64,000 nt of DNA from an uncultured Verrucomicrobiales bacterium (GCA_937905985.1 CALCWC010000044.1:18888-82887), one strand, 5' to 3'; positions 7,778 to 17,494 are shown, numbered from the stretch's first letter. Program-made: numbers and translations. Notes: generated from the letters alone by a model not told the origin.

Positions 7778-9838
7778 ATGCAGACTTCAATAAAAGAACC
7801 TGTTACAGCATTCCCCGACTTACCCCCTGCTGCTTCTCCCAACCGTATCAATCATATCGATGGACTTCGAGGAATTGCTATCATCCTTGTCTTATTGTTT
7901 CATATAAGCAAGGCGTTTTCGAATGGATATATTGGGGTTCATATTTTTCTTGTCATTTCAGGATATTTTCTGTTTCGCAATTTTTGGAACGACAACTATG
8001 ACTTCTCATGGAAAGAGTTTTGCTCCAAAAAAATAGCAAGGTTGCTCCCGTGTGCTATTGTTGTGTCTACATGCACCTGCCTAGCTGCGCTCTGTTTTCT
8101 GCCATACGATGTCGTATTGAAAACGGCAAAATCAGCAATTGCGACTATCTGCGGGCTTTCTAACGTTTATTACGATTATACGTATTCGGACTATTTCGCC
8201 GCATCCTCTATCGCCAACCCTCTTGTTCACACCTGGTATTTGGGTGTCATCATCCAATTGTACATCATAGCGGGTTGCATCATGATTCTTGGCAAACGGA
8301 AATCATTATTGTTCAAATTTGCCATTGTTTCGATGCTGTTTGTTGTCTCTGTGTTGTTGTATTACATGCCATTGTGGATTGACCGCGTTACACCGTTCCA
8401 CTCTGTCATATCTACATATTATTGGACATGGGGGCATTTGTGGATGTTGCTTGCCGGGGCGTACGCCCACCTCTTGCTCAAACTCGGTACAAAGATTCCG
8501 GGCAAAGCCTTGGGGGGCGTCGCTCTTCTTTTAACTTGTTTGCTGGGATTGTTGCCATTGAGATTGTCTGCTGAGCGTGCATGCCTGTTGGATATTGCCG
8601 CTGTTGCTGCGTCTGTTGCATGCATTTGCTATGGAGGAACGGGCTGGGGCCGGGCTGTTCTGAACAACTCTGTCGTCTCCGTAGTCGGAAAAGTCTCGTT
8701 TTCCCTCTACCTCGTGCACTGGCCTATCATATCGATATTCGCTATGGCTTCCGCATCGTGGTCGAACAATCCATTGCTGAAACTGCTAGTTCTATCTATC
8801 ATATGCGTTGCCACTTGGCTAGTATATCGGACAACAGAACAGCGTTCGTTTAATATAAAGGGTGTTTTTGCTGCTTGGGCGGTGTGTCTTCTGATGAGCG
8901 TAACCCTGGTATATACTGATGGCATGAGAGACATGGTGCATGCTACAGCCAATGCGATTCGCCCTTCACGATATTACGAAACGGGAAAGGTGAAAGTCAT
9001 TGAGAGCGGCCCCCTGTACGCAACCCTCCCGGATTTCCGCCAAGAAACACACAGGGCTTGTTTTGGACCGATGCAATATGTGTTTGAAAAGGTACCGATG
9101 CTTTATCAACTGGGAAATCCTTCTGAAAGACCTGATTTTATCTTAATCGGTGATTCTCACGCAGAGGCTCTTTACCCTGGTTTGGACGTCTTGTCAAAAG
9201 AGGAGGGGTGGAGTGGTGTTTATTTGCATACTTACGTTATCCCTTTGTCTAGCTATTTCTCTCTTTATCGTCCTTATCAACTTTGGGATGCGGAAAAAGA
9301 AGCCCAGCTAATTCGATTCCTTAAAGAAAACGACCATATCACAACGGTATTTATTGCCAATTTTTGGACAGCAAGATTTGATAGAAACTATTATGAACCT
9401 TCAGGAAAGTACGTTGATTTGGGAAATAATCCGGGGAAAGATTATTATTCCTTCCGTGAGTTTGTTGAAAAAATTAAATCATTAGGAAAAAAAGTAGTTG
9501 TCTTTAGAGATGTTCCCCTTGTGCCGTCTGATGATTTTACGCGTCACATATGGATGTGCAATGTTTACGGAAGACCCATAGATTTGCAAAAAATCCTAAT
9601 ATCGCGTAAGGAATACGAAAAGCTAAACCAGAAAATCAACAACTTTCTTGCAGCTATGGAATCTGATGGATTGTGTGATGTTTTGAACGCGGATGAGGTA
9701 TTTTTTCAATCGGAAACATTTCCTGTTTTTCAAAACGGAGTGTTCTATTATCTCGATTACAGTCATCTGTCATATGAAGGGAGTGTATTGGTGGCAAAAT
9801 ATCTCAGGCCTGCCATCAAGCGCATATTGGAGAGGTAA
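7778..9838 (+). CDS. OafA-like acyltransferase-3/SGNH surface glycan O-acyltransferase
   Basis: 686 residues. An N-terminal acyltransferase-3 membrane domain begins HIDGLRGIAIILVLLFHI, with the conserved catalytic-region His and about ten hydrophobic helices to residue ~390. A C-terminal SGNH-like domain has FILIGDSHAEALYPG (nucleophile Ser) and DYSHLSYEG near the end (Asp/His pair). This fusion is the OafA/YrhL type that moves acyl groups across the membrane onto O-antigen, peptidoglycan or other surface sugars. Base composition is far more AT-rich than mfd or the ankyrin gene on either side, a sign of horizontal acquisition. The acceptor sugar cannot be told from sequence. Confidence 0.85.
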   Translation: MQTSIKEPVTAFPDLPPAASPNRINHIDGLRGIAIILVLLFHISKAFSNGYIGVHIFLVISGYFLFRNFWNDNYDFSWKEFCSKKIARLLPCAIVVSTCTCLAALCFLPYDVVLKTAKSAIATICGLSNVYYDYTYSDYFAASSIANPLVHTWYLGVIIQLYIIAGCIMILGKRKSLLFKFAIVSMLFVVSVLLYYMPLWIDRVTPFHSVISTYYWTWGHLWMLLAGAYAHLLLKLGTKIPGKALGGVALLLTCLLGLLPLRLSAERACLLDIAAVAASVACICYGGTGWGRAVLNNSVVSVVGKVSFSLYLVHWPIISIFAMASASWSNNPLLKLLVLSIICVATWLVYRTTEQRSFNIKGVFAAWAVCLLMSVTLVYTDGMRDMVHATANAIRPSRYYETGKVKVIESGPLYATLPDFRQETHRACFGPMQYVFEKVPMLYQLGNPSERPDFILIGDSHAEALYPGLDVLSKEEGWSGVYLHTYVIPLSSYFSLYRPYQLWDAEKEAQLIRFLKENDHITTVFIANFWTARFDRNYYEPSGKYVDLGNNPGKDYYSFREFVEKIKSLGKKVVVFRDVPLVPSDDFTRHIWMCNVYGRPIDLQKILISRKEYEKLNQKINNFLAAMESDGLCDVLNADEVFFQSETFPVFQNGVFYYLDYSHLSYEGSVLVAKYLRPAIKRILER

Positions 9839-9889
9839 AGCGCATTCATTTGGCTTTTCATTCGAGCGCGCAGCTGTTACACTAGGCGC

Positions 9890-12800
9890 GTGGCCACGCC
9901 ACTGATCCAGGTTGTTGCAAAGTCCCCGGCGTTTGCCCGGGACCTGGGGCGCTTGTGTGCCGGCGGCACGCGGGAGGAGCCCGTGGTGCTGGACCGCGTC
10001 TGCCCGTCCGCGTATTCGTTTGTGGCGGCCATGGTGGCGGGGATGAGCGATAAGCCGCGCCGCGTGTGGGTGGTGGCGGATGCCCTGCCCGTGCAGGAGC
10101 GCGTGGCCGCGGAGTGGCCGCTCTGGCAGGCTCCGCCCGCCGTTTTCGTGCCGGAGCAGGAGATGCACATCAACAACGGCATTAGCGATCCCGACCTCGC
10201 GGCGGAGCGCCTGGAGGCCCTGCGCGCCATCTGCGGCACGCCCGCGGAAACCCAGGCGGTCATCGTCACCGCGGATGCGCTGCGCCAGCCCGTTCCGGCG
10301 TTCGAGAGGGCAGGGGACTGCACGCTGACCCTGCGCGTGGGCGATGAGCTGCCGCCGGAGAAGCTCACGGAAACCCTGCTCGCGCATGATTTCGAGCGCG
10401 TGGACCAGGTGGTGGCGCGTGGCCAGTGGAGCCTGCGCGGCGGTATTTTGGACGTCTTTCCCCTGCAGTCCGCGTGGCCGCTGCGCGTGGAATTCTTCGG
10501 AGATGAAATCGAGAGCATCCGCGCGTTCGACGTGGACTCCCAGCTCTCCTTCCGCAAGCTGGAATCTGCCGATATGCTGCTGGACGAGCCGGAGAGCGCG
10601 GACACGCTGGAGGGGCTGATAGCGCCGGACGACTGGGTGGTGAGCCTGCCCGGCAGCGGCGTGCCGGGGAATGTGCTCGTGTTCGAGGTGCCGCCCGACC
10701 GCTCGGACGCGCTGCCGGAGGACATCGACCAGCTGAACGCGGGGGACGGCGCGGCGTTTTTCGGCTCGCCGCTCGGCTCGTTCGAGAGCGGCGATTTCGT
10801 GATGCAGGAGGCCCGCCGCAACCTCGCGCGCATGAACTTGGAAAAGTGGAAGCGCGAGAAGTGGCGCGTGGTCATGTTCTTCCCCCATGAGGGCGAGAAG
10901 GAGCGCTTCGAGGAAATCTGCGGCGAGGACCCCGCCTGGAGCGGCGTGCAGAGCCGCGACGGCGACCTCCCCTTCGGATTCGCCGTGCCGGGTGCCAAGC
11001 TCGCCGTGCTGTCGTCCGCGGAAATCTTCGGCCGCTATTCCTCGCCGCGCGCACGCCGTCGCGACGACCGCGAGGAGCGCATGCGCCGCGAGCGCGCCCA
11101 GGCCCCGCTGCGCGAAATCTCCGCGGGCGACCTCGTCATCCACGCCGCCCACGGCCTCGGCAGGTTCGAGGGCATTGTACGCGATGAGGAGACGGGCGAG
11201 GAGGAGCTTCACATCACCTACGCGGGCGGCGTGCTGCTGCGCCTGCCGCTCCAGCAGAGCCACCTGGTCTCCAAGTACGTGGGGCTGGGCGCCAAGGCCC
11301 CGGAGCTCAGCAAAATCGGCGATTCCCGCTGGAAGCGCGCCTGCAAGGCCGCAGAGCGAGCCGTGGCAGACTACGCCGCCCAGCTGCTGGAGGTGCAGGC
11401 CGTGCGCGAGAGCGACAACGGCTACGCCCACCCCGCCGATTCCTCCTGGATGTGGCAGTTCGAGAGCAGCTTCCCCTTCCGCGAGACGCCCGACCAGCTC
11501 CGCGCCATCAACCAGACCAAGGCCGACATGGAATCCCCGCGCCCCATGGACCGCCTCATCTGCGGTGATGTGGGCTTCGGCAAGACGGAGGTGGCCATCC
11601 GCGCCGCCTTCAAGTGCGTCACCGGCGGCAAGCAGGCCGCCATCCTGGCCCCCACCACCGTGCTGGCGGACCAGCACTACCGCACCTTCCGCGCCCGCAT
11701 GAGCGAGTACCCCGTGCGCATCGAGCTGCTCAGCCGCTTCACCCCCGCCAAGCGCGTGCGCGAAATCATCCAAGGCATCTCCCGCGGAGACGTCGATATC
11801 GTCATCGGCACACACAGGCTCATCTCCAAGGATGTCCACTTCAAGGACCTCGGCCTCGCGGTCATCGATGAGGAGCAGCGCTTCGGCGTGCGTCACAAGG
11901 AGCAGTTCAAGCGCATGTTCCGCATGGTGGACATGCTCACGCTCTCCGCCACGCCCATCCCCCGCACGCTCTATGTGGCCCTCATGGGCGCGCGCGACAT
12001 GAGTACCATCGACACCCCGCCGCTCAACCGCCTGCCCGTGCAGACCGCCGTCTGCCCGTACAACGAGCAGCTCATCGCCAAGGCCATTGAGCGTGAGATG
12101 GCCCGCAACGGTCAGGTCTTCTTCCTCCACAACCGCGTGCAGAGCATCCACAAGGTGGAGCAGGAGCTTCACCGCCTCGTACCCAAGGCACGCATCGTCG
12201 TCGGCCACGGCCAGATGGACAAGGGCGAGCTGGAGTGCATCATGCGAGATTTCGTCAACGGCAAGGCGGATGTCCTGCTCTCCACCACCATCATCGAGAG
12301 CGGCATCGACATCCCGAACGCCAACACCATCATCATCGACCGCGCGGACCGCTTCGGCCTGGCGGATTTGTACCAGCTGCGCGGGCGCGTGGGGCGCGGC
12401 GGCCACCGCGCCTACGCCTACCTCATGCTGCCGCGGGAAGCCCTCTGCACCGGCGACGCCCGCAAGCGCGTGTCCGCCATCAAGCAGTTCACCGAGCTGG
12501 GCAGCGGCTTCAAAATCGCCATGCGCGACCTTGAAATCCGCGGCGCGGGCAACCTGCTGGGCACGCAGCAGAGCGGGCATATCGCCGCCATCGGGTTCGA
12601 GCTCTACTGCCAGCTGCTGCGCCAATCCATAGAGCGCCTGCAGGGCAAGGTGCCCACCGCCCGTGCGGATGCCTTGTTCAAGGCGGATTTCCTCTGCCTC
12701 AGCGAGGCCATGATGGCCACCCGCGAGGACGCACACGCCCTCATCGGCGCCTTCCTGCCTTCCTCCTACATGGAGTCCACCAAGGCGCGCATGGATGCCT

Positions 12801-13090
12801 ACACCCGCCTGGCGCGTGCCACCACGCTGGAGGACATCGACGACCTGGAGCGCGAGTGGCACGACCGCTTCGGCAAGCTGCCGCGCGAGGCGCGCCACCT
12901 GCTCGCCGTGCAGAAAATCCGCCTGCTCGCATCCCGCCGCAACATCAGCATGGTGGAGGTCAGCGGCCAGAAACTCATGCTCACCCGCAACAAGGACTAC
13001 ATCCTCATCGACAAGCGCTTCCCGCGCCTCACCAAAACCAAGCCTGCCGACAAGCTGGCGGAAACCCTGCACCTCATGCAATCCATGTAA
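9890..13090 (+). CDS. mfd: Transcription-repair coupling factor Mfd
   Basis: 1066 residues from GTG 9890, slightly shorter than the ~1150 usual. It removes RNA polymerase stalled at lesions and recruits UvrA. The N-terminal UvrB-like region (RGGILDVFPL) is followed by a CarD/RID domain (GDLVIHAAHGLGRFEGI), an SF2 helicase core with Walker A GDVGFGKTEVA, DEEQRFGV, SATPIPRTL, and motif VI region QLRGRVGRG, then a C-terminal TRCF domain. All helicase motifs look intact. The reverse-strand 1103-codon frame across this gene is a high-GC shadow. Confidence 0.95.
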   Translation: MATPLIQVVAKSPAFARDLGRLCAGGTREEPVVLDRVCPSAYSFVAAMVAGMSDKPRRVWVVADALPVQERVAAEWPLWQAPPAVFVPEQEMHINNGISDPDLAAERLEALRAICGTPAETQAVIVTADALRQPVPAFERAGDCTLTLRVGDELPPEKLTETLLAHDFERVDQVVARGQWSLRGGILDVFPLQSAWPLRVEFFGDEIESIRAFDVDSQLSFRKLESADMLLDEPESADTLEGLIAPDDWVVSLPGSGVPGNVLVFEVPPDRSDALPEDIDQLNAGDGAAFFGSPLGSFESGDFVMQEARRNLARMNLEKWKREKWRVVMFFPHEGEKERFEEICGEDPAWSGVQSRDGDLPFGFAVPGAKLAVLSSAEIFGRYSSPRARRRDDREERMRRERAQAPLREISAGDLVIHAAHGLGRFEGIVRDEETGEEELHITYAGGVLLRLPLQQSHLVSKYVGLGAKAPELSKIGDSRWKRACKAAERAVADYAAQLLEVQAVRESDNGYAHPADSSWMWQFESSFPFRETPDQLRAINQTKADMESPRPMDRLICGDVGFGKTEVAIRAAFKCVTGGKQAAILAPTTVLADQHYRTFRARMSEYPVRIELLSRFTPAKRVREIIQGISRGDVDIVIGTHRLISKDVHFKDLGLAVIDEEQRFGVRHKEQFKRMFRMVDMLTLSATPIPRTLYVALMGARDMSTIDTPPLNRLPVQTAVCPYNEQLIAKAIEREMARNGQVFFLHNRVQSIHKVEQELHRLVPKARIVVGHGQMDKGELECIMRDFVNGKADVLLSTTIIESGIDIPNANTIIIDRADRFGLADLYQLRGRVGRGGHRAYAYLMLPREALCTGDARKRVSAIKQFTELGSGFKIAMRDLEIRGAGNLLGTQQSGHIAAIGFELYCQLLRQSIERLQGKVPTARADALFKADFLCLSEAMMATREDAHALIGAFLPSSYMESTKARMDAYTRLARATTLEDIDDLEREWHDRFGKLPREARHLLAVQKIRLLASRRNISMVEVSGQKLMLTRNKDYILIDKRFPRLTKTKPADKLAETLHLMQSM

Positions 13091-13102
13091 TGCCGCTGCC
13101 CA
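13070..13102 (+). repeat. Imperfect direct repeat, left end of mfd-hrpB island
   Basis: Starts CACCTCATGCAA and ends CTGCCCA, covering the last mfd codons. It matches 14811-14843 at 26 of 33 positions without gaps. The pair brackets the acyltransferase gene and inverton, so they may be remnants of a duplicated insertion site. Confidence 0.45.
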
Positions 13103-13119
13103 AGGTTCGGGCTACGGTT

Positions 13120-14238
13120 TTATTTCTCGTTCTTCCAGAAAAGTCTGTTTACCTTTTTGAAAAGCTGGATACCCAGCCAGCCGAGAAGTATGGCACAAAG
13201 GAAAACAACCAGCACATATAGGGTGGGACTGGCGGTGTTGAGCCCCAGGTGGCAGAAGTACCGCACGGGAATGTAGTGCCACAAGTACACCGCAAAGACG
13301 GCGGGGCCTCCGAACCACTTGAGGAAAGTCGGCACGCGTTGCCAGGAAATGCCGGCGAAGAACCAGGAGATGCCTATGGCGAACGGTATGGCGAGGGCTT
13401 GCGTGAAGAGGAGGAAGCGCAGAGGCTTGTCCAGATTGGGATTCAGCGGGAGTAGTGTGGCCGTGTAATAGTCGAACGTGGGCAGGTGTGTGATGCCTGC
13501 CACGGCTAGGGCGGTCACTCCGGCTCCAAGCAGCGAAATAGGCAGGCGGGTTTTGACGAGCATGGCATCTATGCGCGGCTGCAGCAGGCAGTATGCCGAT
13601 CCCGCGGCAAAGCACGTTTCTGTGTCCAGCCACCACTGCGGCTTGTAGGGGAGCAGCGCCAGACAGAGCGCAAGCGTGAGCGCCAATAGCATGAACACGG
13701 CGCACCACGGACGCCGTGCGCTACACAAACGGAAAGATATCCAGGTGAGAAGGTAGAGCGCCAGGGTCATCACGATGAACCACCAGTCGCCCATGCCCAC
13801 CATGCTCAGCGCGAATTTTTTCGCCGCAGCCATGGGCTCCATGTAGAAGGTGGCCATGGCCGCGCAACTGATGAAAGCTGCCACGGCAAAGTTCAGGTAC
13901 AGGCGCAGGAAACGCTTGCTGAGCAAATCATGGATATAGATGTCTCCCTTTTTGCGGATGGAAACCATGATGCCGTACCCGGAATAGAAGAAGAACGTGG
14001 CAACGATAAACTGAACCAGGGGGTAGATGAACGAGTCTCTCAGCCATATGTCAGGCCCCTGCGACTCATACCCGATTATGCAAATATGCTTCAACAGGAT
14101 GATGACCAGGAAGATGCCGTTGATCATCATGGTGCGGTCATGGCTCATGTAGCTGCCGTCGGCTGGCAGCGTGTAGCGCAGCCGGGGCTTGCCTAGAAGG
14201 AGCAGGCACAAGGCTGCAATCAGTATGGCCGTTTCCAT
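13120..14238 (-). CDS. Acyltransferase-3 family membrane protein
   Basis: 372 residues, about ten predicted helices. Pattern fits the acyltransferase-3 family without an SGNH domain: SHDRTMMINGIFLVIILLKH near the N-terminus, FFFYSGYGIM, SKRFLRLYL, then paired helices to the C-terminus. Such proteins acylate cell-surface polysaccharides or lipids. The ATG (14238) has AGGA about 7 nt upstream. Its only visible upstream control element is the predicted invertible promoter at 14359-14532, in which a fixed TATACT -10 faces this gene. Substrate unknown. Confidence 0.7.
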   Translation of the reverse strand: METAILIAALCLLLLGKPRLRYTLPADGSYMSHDRTMMINGIFLVIILLKHICIIGYESQGPDIWLRDSFIYPLVQFIVATFFFYSGYGIMVSIRKKGDIYIHDLLSKRFLRLYLNFAVAAFISCAAMATFYMEPMAAAKKFALSMVGMGDWWFIVMTLALYLLTWISFRLCSARRPWCAVFMLLALTLALCLALLPYKPQWWLDTETCFAAGSAYCLLQPRIDAMLVKTRLPISLLGAGVTALAVAGITHLPTFDYYTATLLPLNPNLDKPLRFLLFTQALAIPFAIGISWFFAGISWQRVPTFLKWFGGPAVFAVYLWHYIPVRYFCHLGLNTASPTLYVLVVFLCAILLGWLGIQLFKKVNRLFWKNEK

Positions 14239-14348
14239 GGTTTCCTACAATGCGGGGTCAGTTTTTTTCATCGGGTTTCTCAACCTGTGAAGTGCGTGCG
14301 CCTGTAAGACTGCAACGGAAAGTGGCACGTCTCAGGCGGCTCGGAAAA

Positions 14349-14354
14349 AGTATA
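14349..14354 (-). promoter_or_regulatory. Fixed -10 box (TATACT) of switchable promoter, locus A
   Basis: Read toward the acyltransferase gene this is TATACT, outside the invertible segment. In the current orientation the hexamer 16 bp upstream is CAATAT, a poor -35; after inversion it would be TTGACT. The predicted leader would be about 100 nt. Confidence 0.5.
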
Positions 14355-14358
14355 TGGT

Positions 14359-14532
14359 TTCGGAATGGGTATATTGTCTTATCCAACACACCCTACGTAA
14401 ATGGCAAGCATCAATGGTTGTCAGCCAGTTTCTCTCTGGCGCAGGGGATATGGCAGATGGAAAAGAGCGGAGATATACTGCTACGGAAAGTACCACATTT
14501 TATGCATGTTTTGCTTGACTACCCATTCCGAA
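14359..14532. promoter_or_regulatory. Predicted invertible promoter element, locus A (currently OFF)
   Basis: Inverted repeats TTCGGAATGGGTA (14359-14371) and TACCCATTCCGAA (14520-14532) enclose 148 bp. TTGAC at 14515-14519 abuts the right repeat and completes TTGACT. As sequenced this -35 points right, away from the acyltransferase gene. The sequence just right of the repeat closely matches the region before recombinase 1, but here the recombinase frame is only ATG plus three codons then TGA (14542-14556), so any switching needs a recombinase in trans. The rest of 14239-14827 holds no convincing gene. Confidence 0.65.
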
Positions 14533-14810
14533 TACGCAGACATGAAGCCGAAGTGAAAAAGCGACGAAACTGTGCTGCAATCCTCCGTGCTTGCAATTTT
14601 TTGGGCATATCGTTTTGGAAATTCGGCCTAGCGACAGGCAATGATTCTTCTTGAATTTTGCCACGGCGTGTGGATAATCCCGCTACCGCAATGTCAAAGA
14701 GAACCGTAGGGAATGGGATTGCGGGGCTAGAGCTTCGGAAGCGGGTTTGCCTTACGGTAGGAGCCGGGAGTTTCCCTCGCTGTGCCGTCCTCACCGAAAG
14801 GCGATTCTCA

Positions 14811-14843
14811 CACCTCATGCAAAGTCTATGATGCCTCTGCCCA
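14811..14843 (+). repeat. Imperfect direct repeat, right end of mfd-hrpB island
   Basis: Partner of 13070-13102; overlaps the hrpB start codons. The first 12 bases (CACCTCATGCAA) are identical to the left copy, and the inner ACCTCATGCA also occurs, reversed, in both direct repeats of the 41.4-46.9 kb island. Confidence 0.45.
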
Positions 14844-17356
14844 TTGAACAGATACACGACGACCTGCTGCGCGCGGTTTCGCACGCGGGAGCCACCGTGC
14901 TCATCAGCGCGCCCACGGGCAGCGGCAAGTCCACGCGCGTGCCGCTCATGCTGGAGGAGGCGGGATATGGAGGGAAGGGGTGCATCCTGGTGGTGCAGCC
15001 GCGGCGGCTCGCGGCGCGCCTGCTGGCGGGCTTCGTGGCGCGACAGTACCCCTGCCAGCTGGGGCGGGAGGTGGGCTACACCGTGCGTTTCGATTCCCGA
15101 CGCTCCGATTCCACGCGCATCCTCTTTGTGACCGATGGTATCCTGGAGCGCCGGCTCACCGACGACCCGCAGCTGCGCGGCGTGTCCGCCGTGGTGTTCG
15201 ACGAGGTGCACGAGCGGCGCCTTTCCGGCGATTTGTGCCTGGCGCGCGTGCTGCAGCTGCAGCGCACGCAGCGCCCGGAGCTGGCGGTGGTGGTGATGTC
15301 CGCCACGCTGGAGCTGGACAAGCTGCAGGGCTACCTGCCGCAGGCGCAGGTGCTGCGCGCGGAGGGGCGTCTCTTCCCCGTGGAGGTTTCCTATCGCCAG
15401 CCCGTGGCCGTGCGAGACCGCTTCGGCCACCTCGCCCCGCCTCCCGTGTGGGACCAGTGCGCCGCCGCCGTGAGGGAGCTGCTGGCGCATGACGACTGCG
15501 GGGACATCCTGGTGTTCCTGCCGGGCGCGTATGAAATCCGCCGCACGGTGGAGCTGCTGGAGAATGCCTCCTGGATGAAGGGGCGCGATGTGTTCCCCCT
15601 GCACGGCGCGCTGCCGCCGGAGGCACAGAACCGCGCCGTGGAGTGCGGCGAGCGCCCGCGCGTCATCGTTTCCACCAACATCGCGGAAACCTCGCTCACC
15701 ATCGAGGGCGTCCGCTCCGTGGTGGATGCCGGCACCGTGCGCGAGGCCCGCTGGGAGCCCCACCGCGGCCTTTCCACCCTGCACATCGTCCCCATCTCCC
15801 AGGCCCAGGCAGACCAGCGCACGGGCCGCGCAGGGCGTCTGGGCCCCGGCCGCTGCATCCGCCTGTGGAGCGAGGCCGACCAGCGCCGCCGCGCGCCGTT
15901 CCCCTCGCCGGAGGTTCACCGCGCGGACATCTCCATGGCTTTCCTCAACCTGCTGGCCTGGGGCTGCAAATCGCTGGACGATGTGAAAAAATTCCCCTGG
16001 CCGGACGCCCCCACGGAAACGGAAACGCAGCGCGCCTGGCAGCTGCTGCTGGACTTGGAGGCGGCGGATGCAAACGGCCTCACGGAACTGGGGCGGCGCA
16101 TGCTGGCGCACCCGCTGCCGCCCGTGCTGGCGCGGCTGATGGTGGAGGGCGAAGATGCCCGCCTGGTGCCGGAGATGGCGGCGGTGGCGGCCCTGCTGCA
16201 GGGGGAATCCATTGCCCTTTCCAGCGGGCTGCACCCCAGTTTGCGCGAGCGCGGCGACTTCTGCGACTTCCAGGCGGAATGGCGTGCCGTGCAGGCCGCC
16301 GCACGCTGCAATTTCGCCCCGCAGGAATGCACACGCCTCGGCATTCAGGCGCGTGCCGCACGCGAAATCGTCAAGGCCTGGCGGCAGCTCGGCGGCAACG
16401 GCGAACCAGAGGAAATCTTTGTGGAAAACCTGGCGGAGGTGTTGCCGCGCGCGCTGCTGCGCTGCTATCCCGCCAACCTCGCCGCCCGCAACGGCACCGC
16501 TTCCAACACCGCGCGACTTTGCGGAGGCCGCGGCGGCTGCATCGATGCCGATTCCGTGGCCGCGAACGCCCAGGAAAGCGTTTTCCTGCCCGCCGACATC
16601 ACGGAAATCGGCGGTAAGCGCGTGGAGACCCGCCTCTCCCGCTGCACCGTCATCCCGCAGGATATTTTATCAACGCGGCAGGACAACGTTCCCGTGTACG
16701 ACCCCGCCCGCAAGCGCGTGCTCAACATCCGCCGTACCCTCTACCGCGATTTGGTGCTGTCGGAAAAGGAAACGGGCGACGCCGACCCGCAGGACGCCGC
16801 TCCCATTCTGGCCGACCAGGTGGTGCGCGGAAACCTCAAGCTGGAGCAGTGGGACGGACACGTCCTGCAATGGATCCGCCGCCTCGCATGCCTCCGCAAC
16901 GCCATGCCGGAGCTGGAACTGCCCGAATTCGGCGACGACGACCGCCTGGTGGCCATCACCATGATTTGCGAGGGCGCCGTGTGCTACAAGGACATCGCCA
17001 CCCGCCCCGTCCTGCCCGTGCTCGCGGAGTGGCTCTCACCCTGGCAGCGCGAATGCCTCAACAAATACGCCCCCAAGGCCATCACCCTTGCCAACGGGCG
17101 GGAAGTGAAGCTCCTCTACCGGGAGGACGGCACCCCCACCTTCGCCCTCAAGTGCCAGCTCCTCTTCGGCGTGCACAACACCCCACGCATCGCAGACAAC
17201 CGCATCCCCTGTCTCGTCGAAATCCTCGCCCCCAACCAGCGCCCCTATCAAATCACCGCGGACCTCGCCTCCTTCTGGAAAAACGGTTACCCCCAAATGA
17301 AAAAGGACCTCGCCGCCCGCTACCCCCGCCACAACTGGCCCCCAGAAGCCCCGTAG
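14828..17356 (+). CDS. hrpB: ATP-dependent helicase HrpB
   Basis: 842 residues from ATG 14828 (an adjacent ATG at 14831 is equally possible; the longer frame from 14747 adds non-conserved residues). A DEAH-box helicase: Walker A SAPTGSGKST, motif Ia VVQPRRLAAR, DEVHERR as the DExH box, motif III MSATLE, STNIAETSLTI, and QRTGRAGR as motif VI. The HrpB-type C-terminal domain follows. HrpB is a DEAH helicase of uncertain RNA role in bacteria. No other gene is co-transcribed. Confidence 0.92.
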   Translation: MMPLPIEQIHDDLLRAVSHAGATVLISAPTGSGKSTRVPLMLEEAGYGGKGCILVVQPRRLAARLLAGFVARQYPCQLGREVGYTVRFDSRRSDSTRILFVTDGILERRLTDDPQLRGVSAVVFDEVHERRLSGDLCLARVLQLQRTQRPELAVVVMSATLELDKLQGYLPQAQVLRAEGRLFPVEVSYRQPVAVRDRFGHLAPPPVWDQCAAAVRELLAHDDCGDILVFLPGAYEIRRTVELLENASWMKGRDVFPLHGALPPEAQNRAVECGERPRVIVSTNIAETSLTIEGVRSVVDAGTVREARWEPHRGLSTLHIVPISQAQADQRTGRAGRLGPGRCIRLWSEADQRRRAPFPSPEVHRADISMAFLNLLAWGCKSLDDVKKFPWPDAPTETETQRAWQLLLDLEAADANGLTELGRRMLAHPLPPVLARLMVEGEDARLVPEMAAVAALLQGESIALSSGLHPSLRERGDFCDFQAEWRAVQAAARCNFAPQECTRLGIQARAAREIVKAWRQLGGNGEPEEIFVENLAEVLPRALLRCYPANLAARNGTASNTARLCGGRGGCIDADSVAANAQESVFLPADITEIGGKRVETRLSRCTVIPQDILSTRQDNVPVYDPARKRVLNIRRTLYRDLVLSEKETGDADPQDAAPILADQVVRGNLKLEQWDGHVLQWIRRLACLRNAMPELELPEFGDDDRLVAITMICEGAVCYKDIATRPVLPVLAEWLSPWQRECLNKYAPKAITLANGREVKLLYREDGTPTFALKCQLLFGVHNTPRIADNRIPCLVEILAPNQRPYQITADLASFWKNGYPQMKKDLAARYPRHNWPPEAP

Positions 17357-17358
17357 CG

Positions 17359-17450
17359 CCGGAGTTTCGGAGGCGCGGAGCCACGGCGTAGCTGGACCTG
17401 CTTGCCAGGTCCAGCGAAGACGGGCAAAATCCCAAATCCCAAATCAATTA
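17359..17450 (+). repeat. Interspersed hairpin repeat, tail motif GCGAAGACGGG
   Basis: Contains ACGGCGTAGC, a GGACCTG/CAGGTCC hairpin and GCGAAGACGGG (17414-17424), then CAAAATCCCAAATCC. The same tail recurs at 20570-20580, 60403-60413 and 62111-62121. It occupies the left part of the 17357-17765 gap; no gene seen there. Confidence 0.6.
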
Positions 17451-17494
17451 CCCCGCTTATTCCCCCGCTACCCCGCCAAATTTGCGCCACGTGC

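Noticed and set aside
9770..13081. 1103-codon reverse-strand frame across mfd
   Set aside because: It mirrors mfd in a GC-rich gene whose third positions avoid A/T; its translation is His/Ala/Gly/Val/Leu-rich without any domain, while the plus strand is a complete Mfd.
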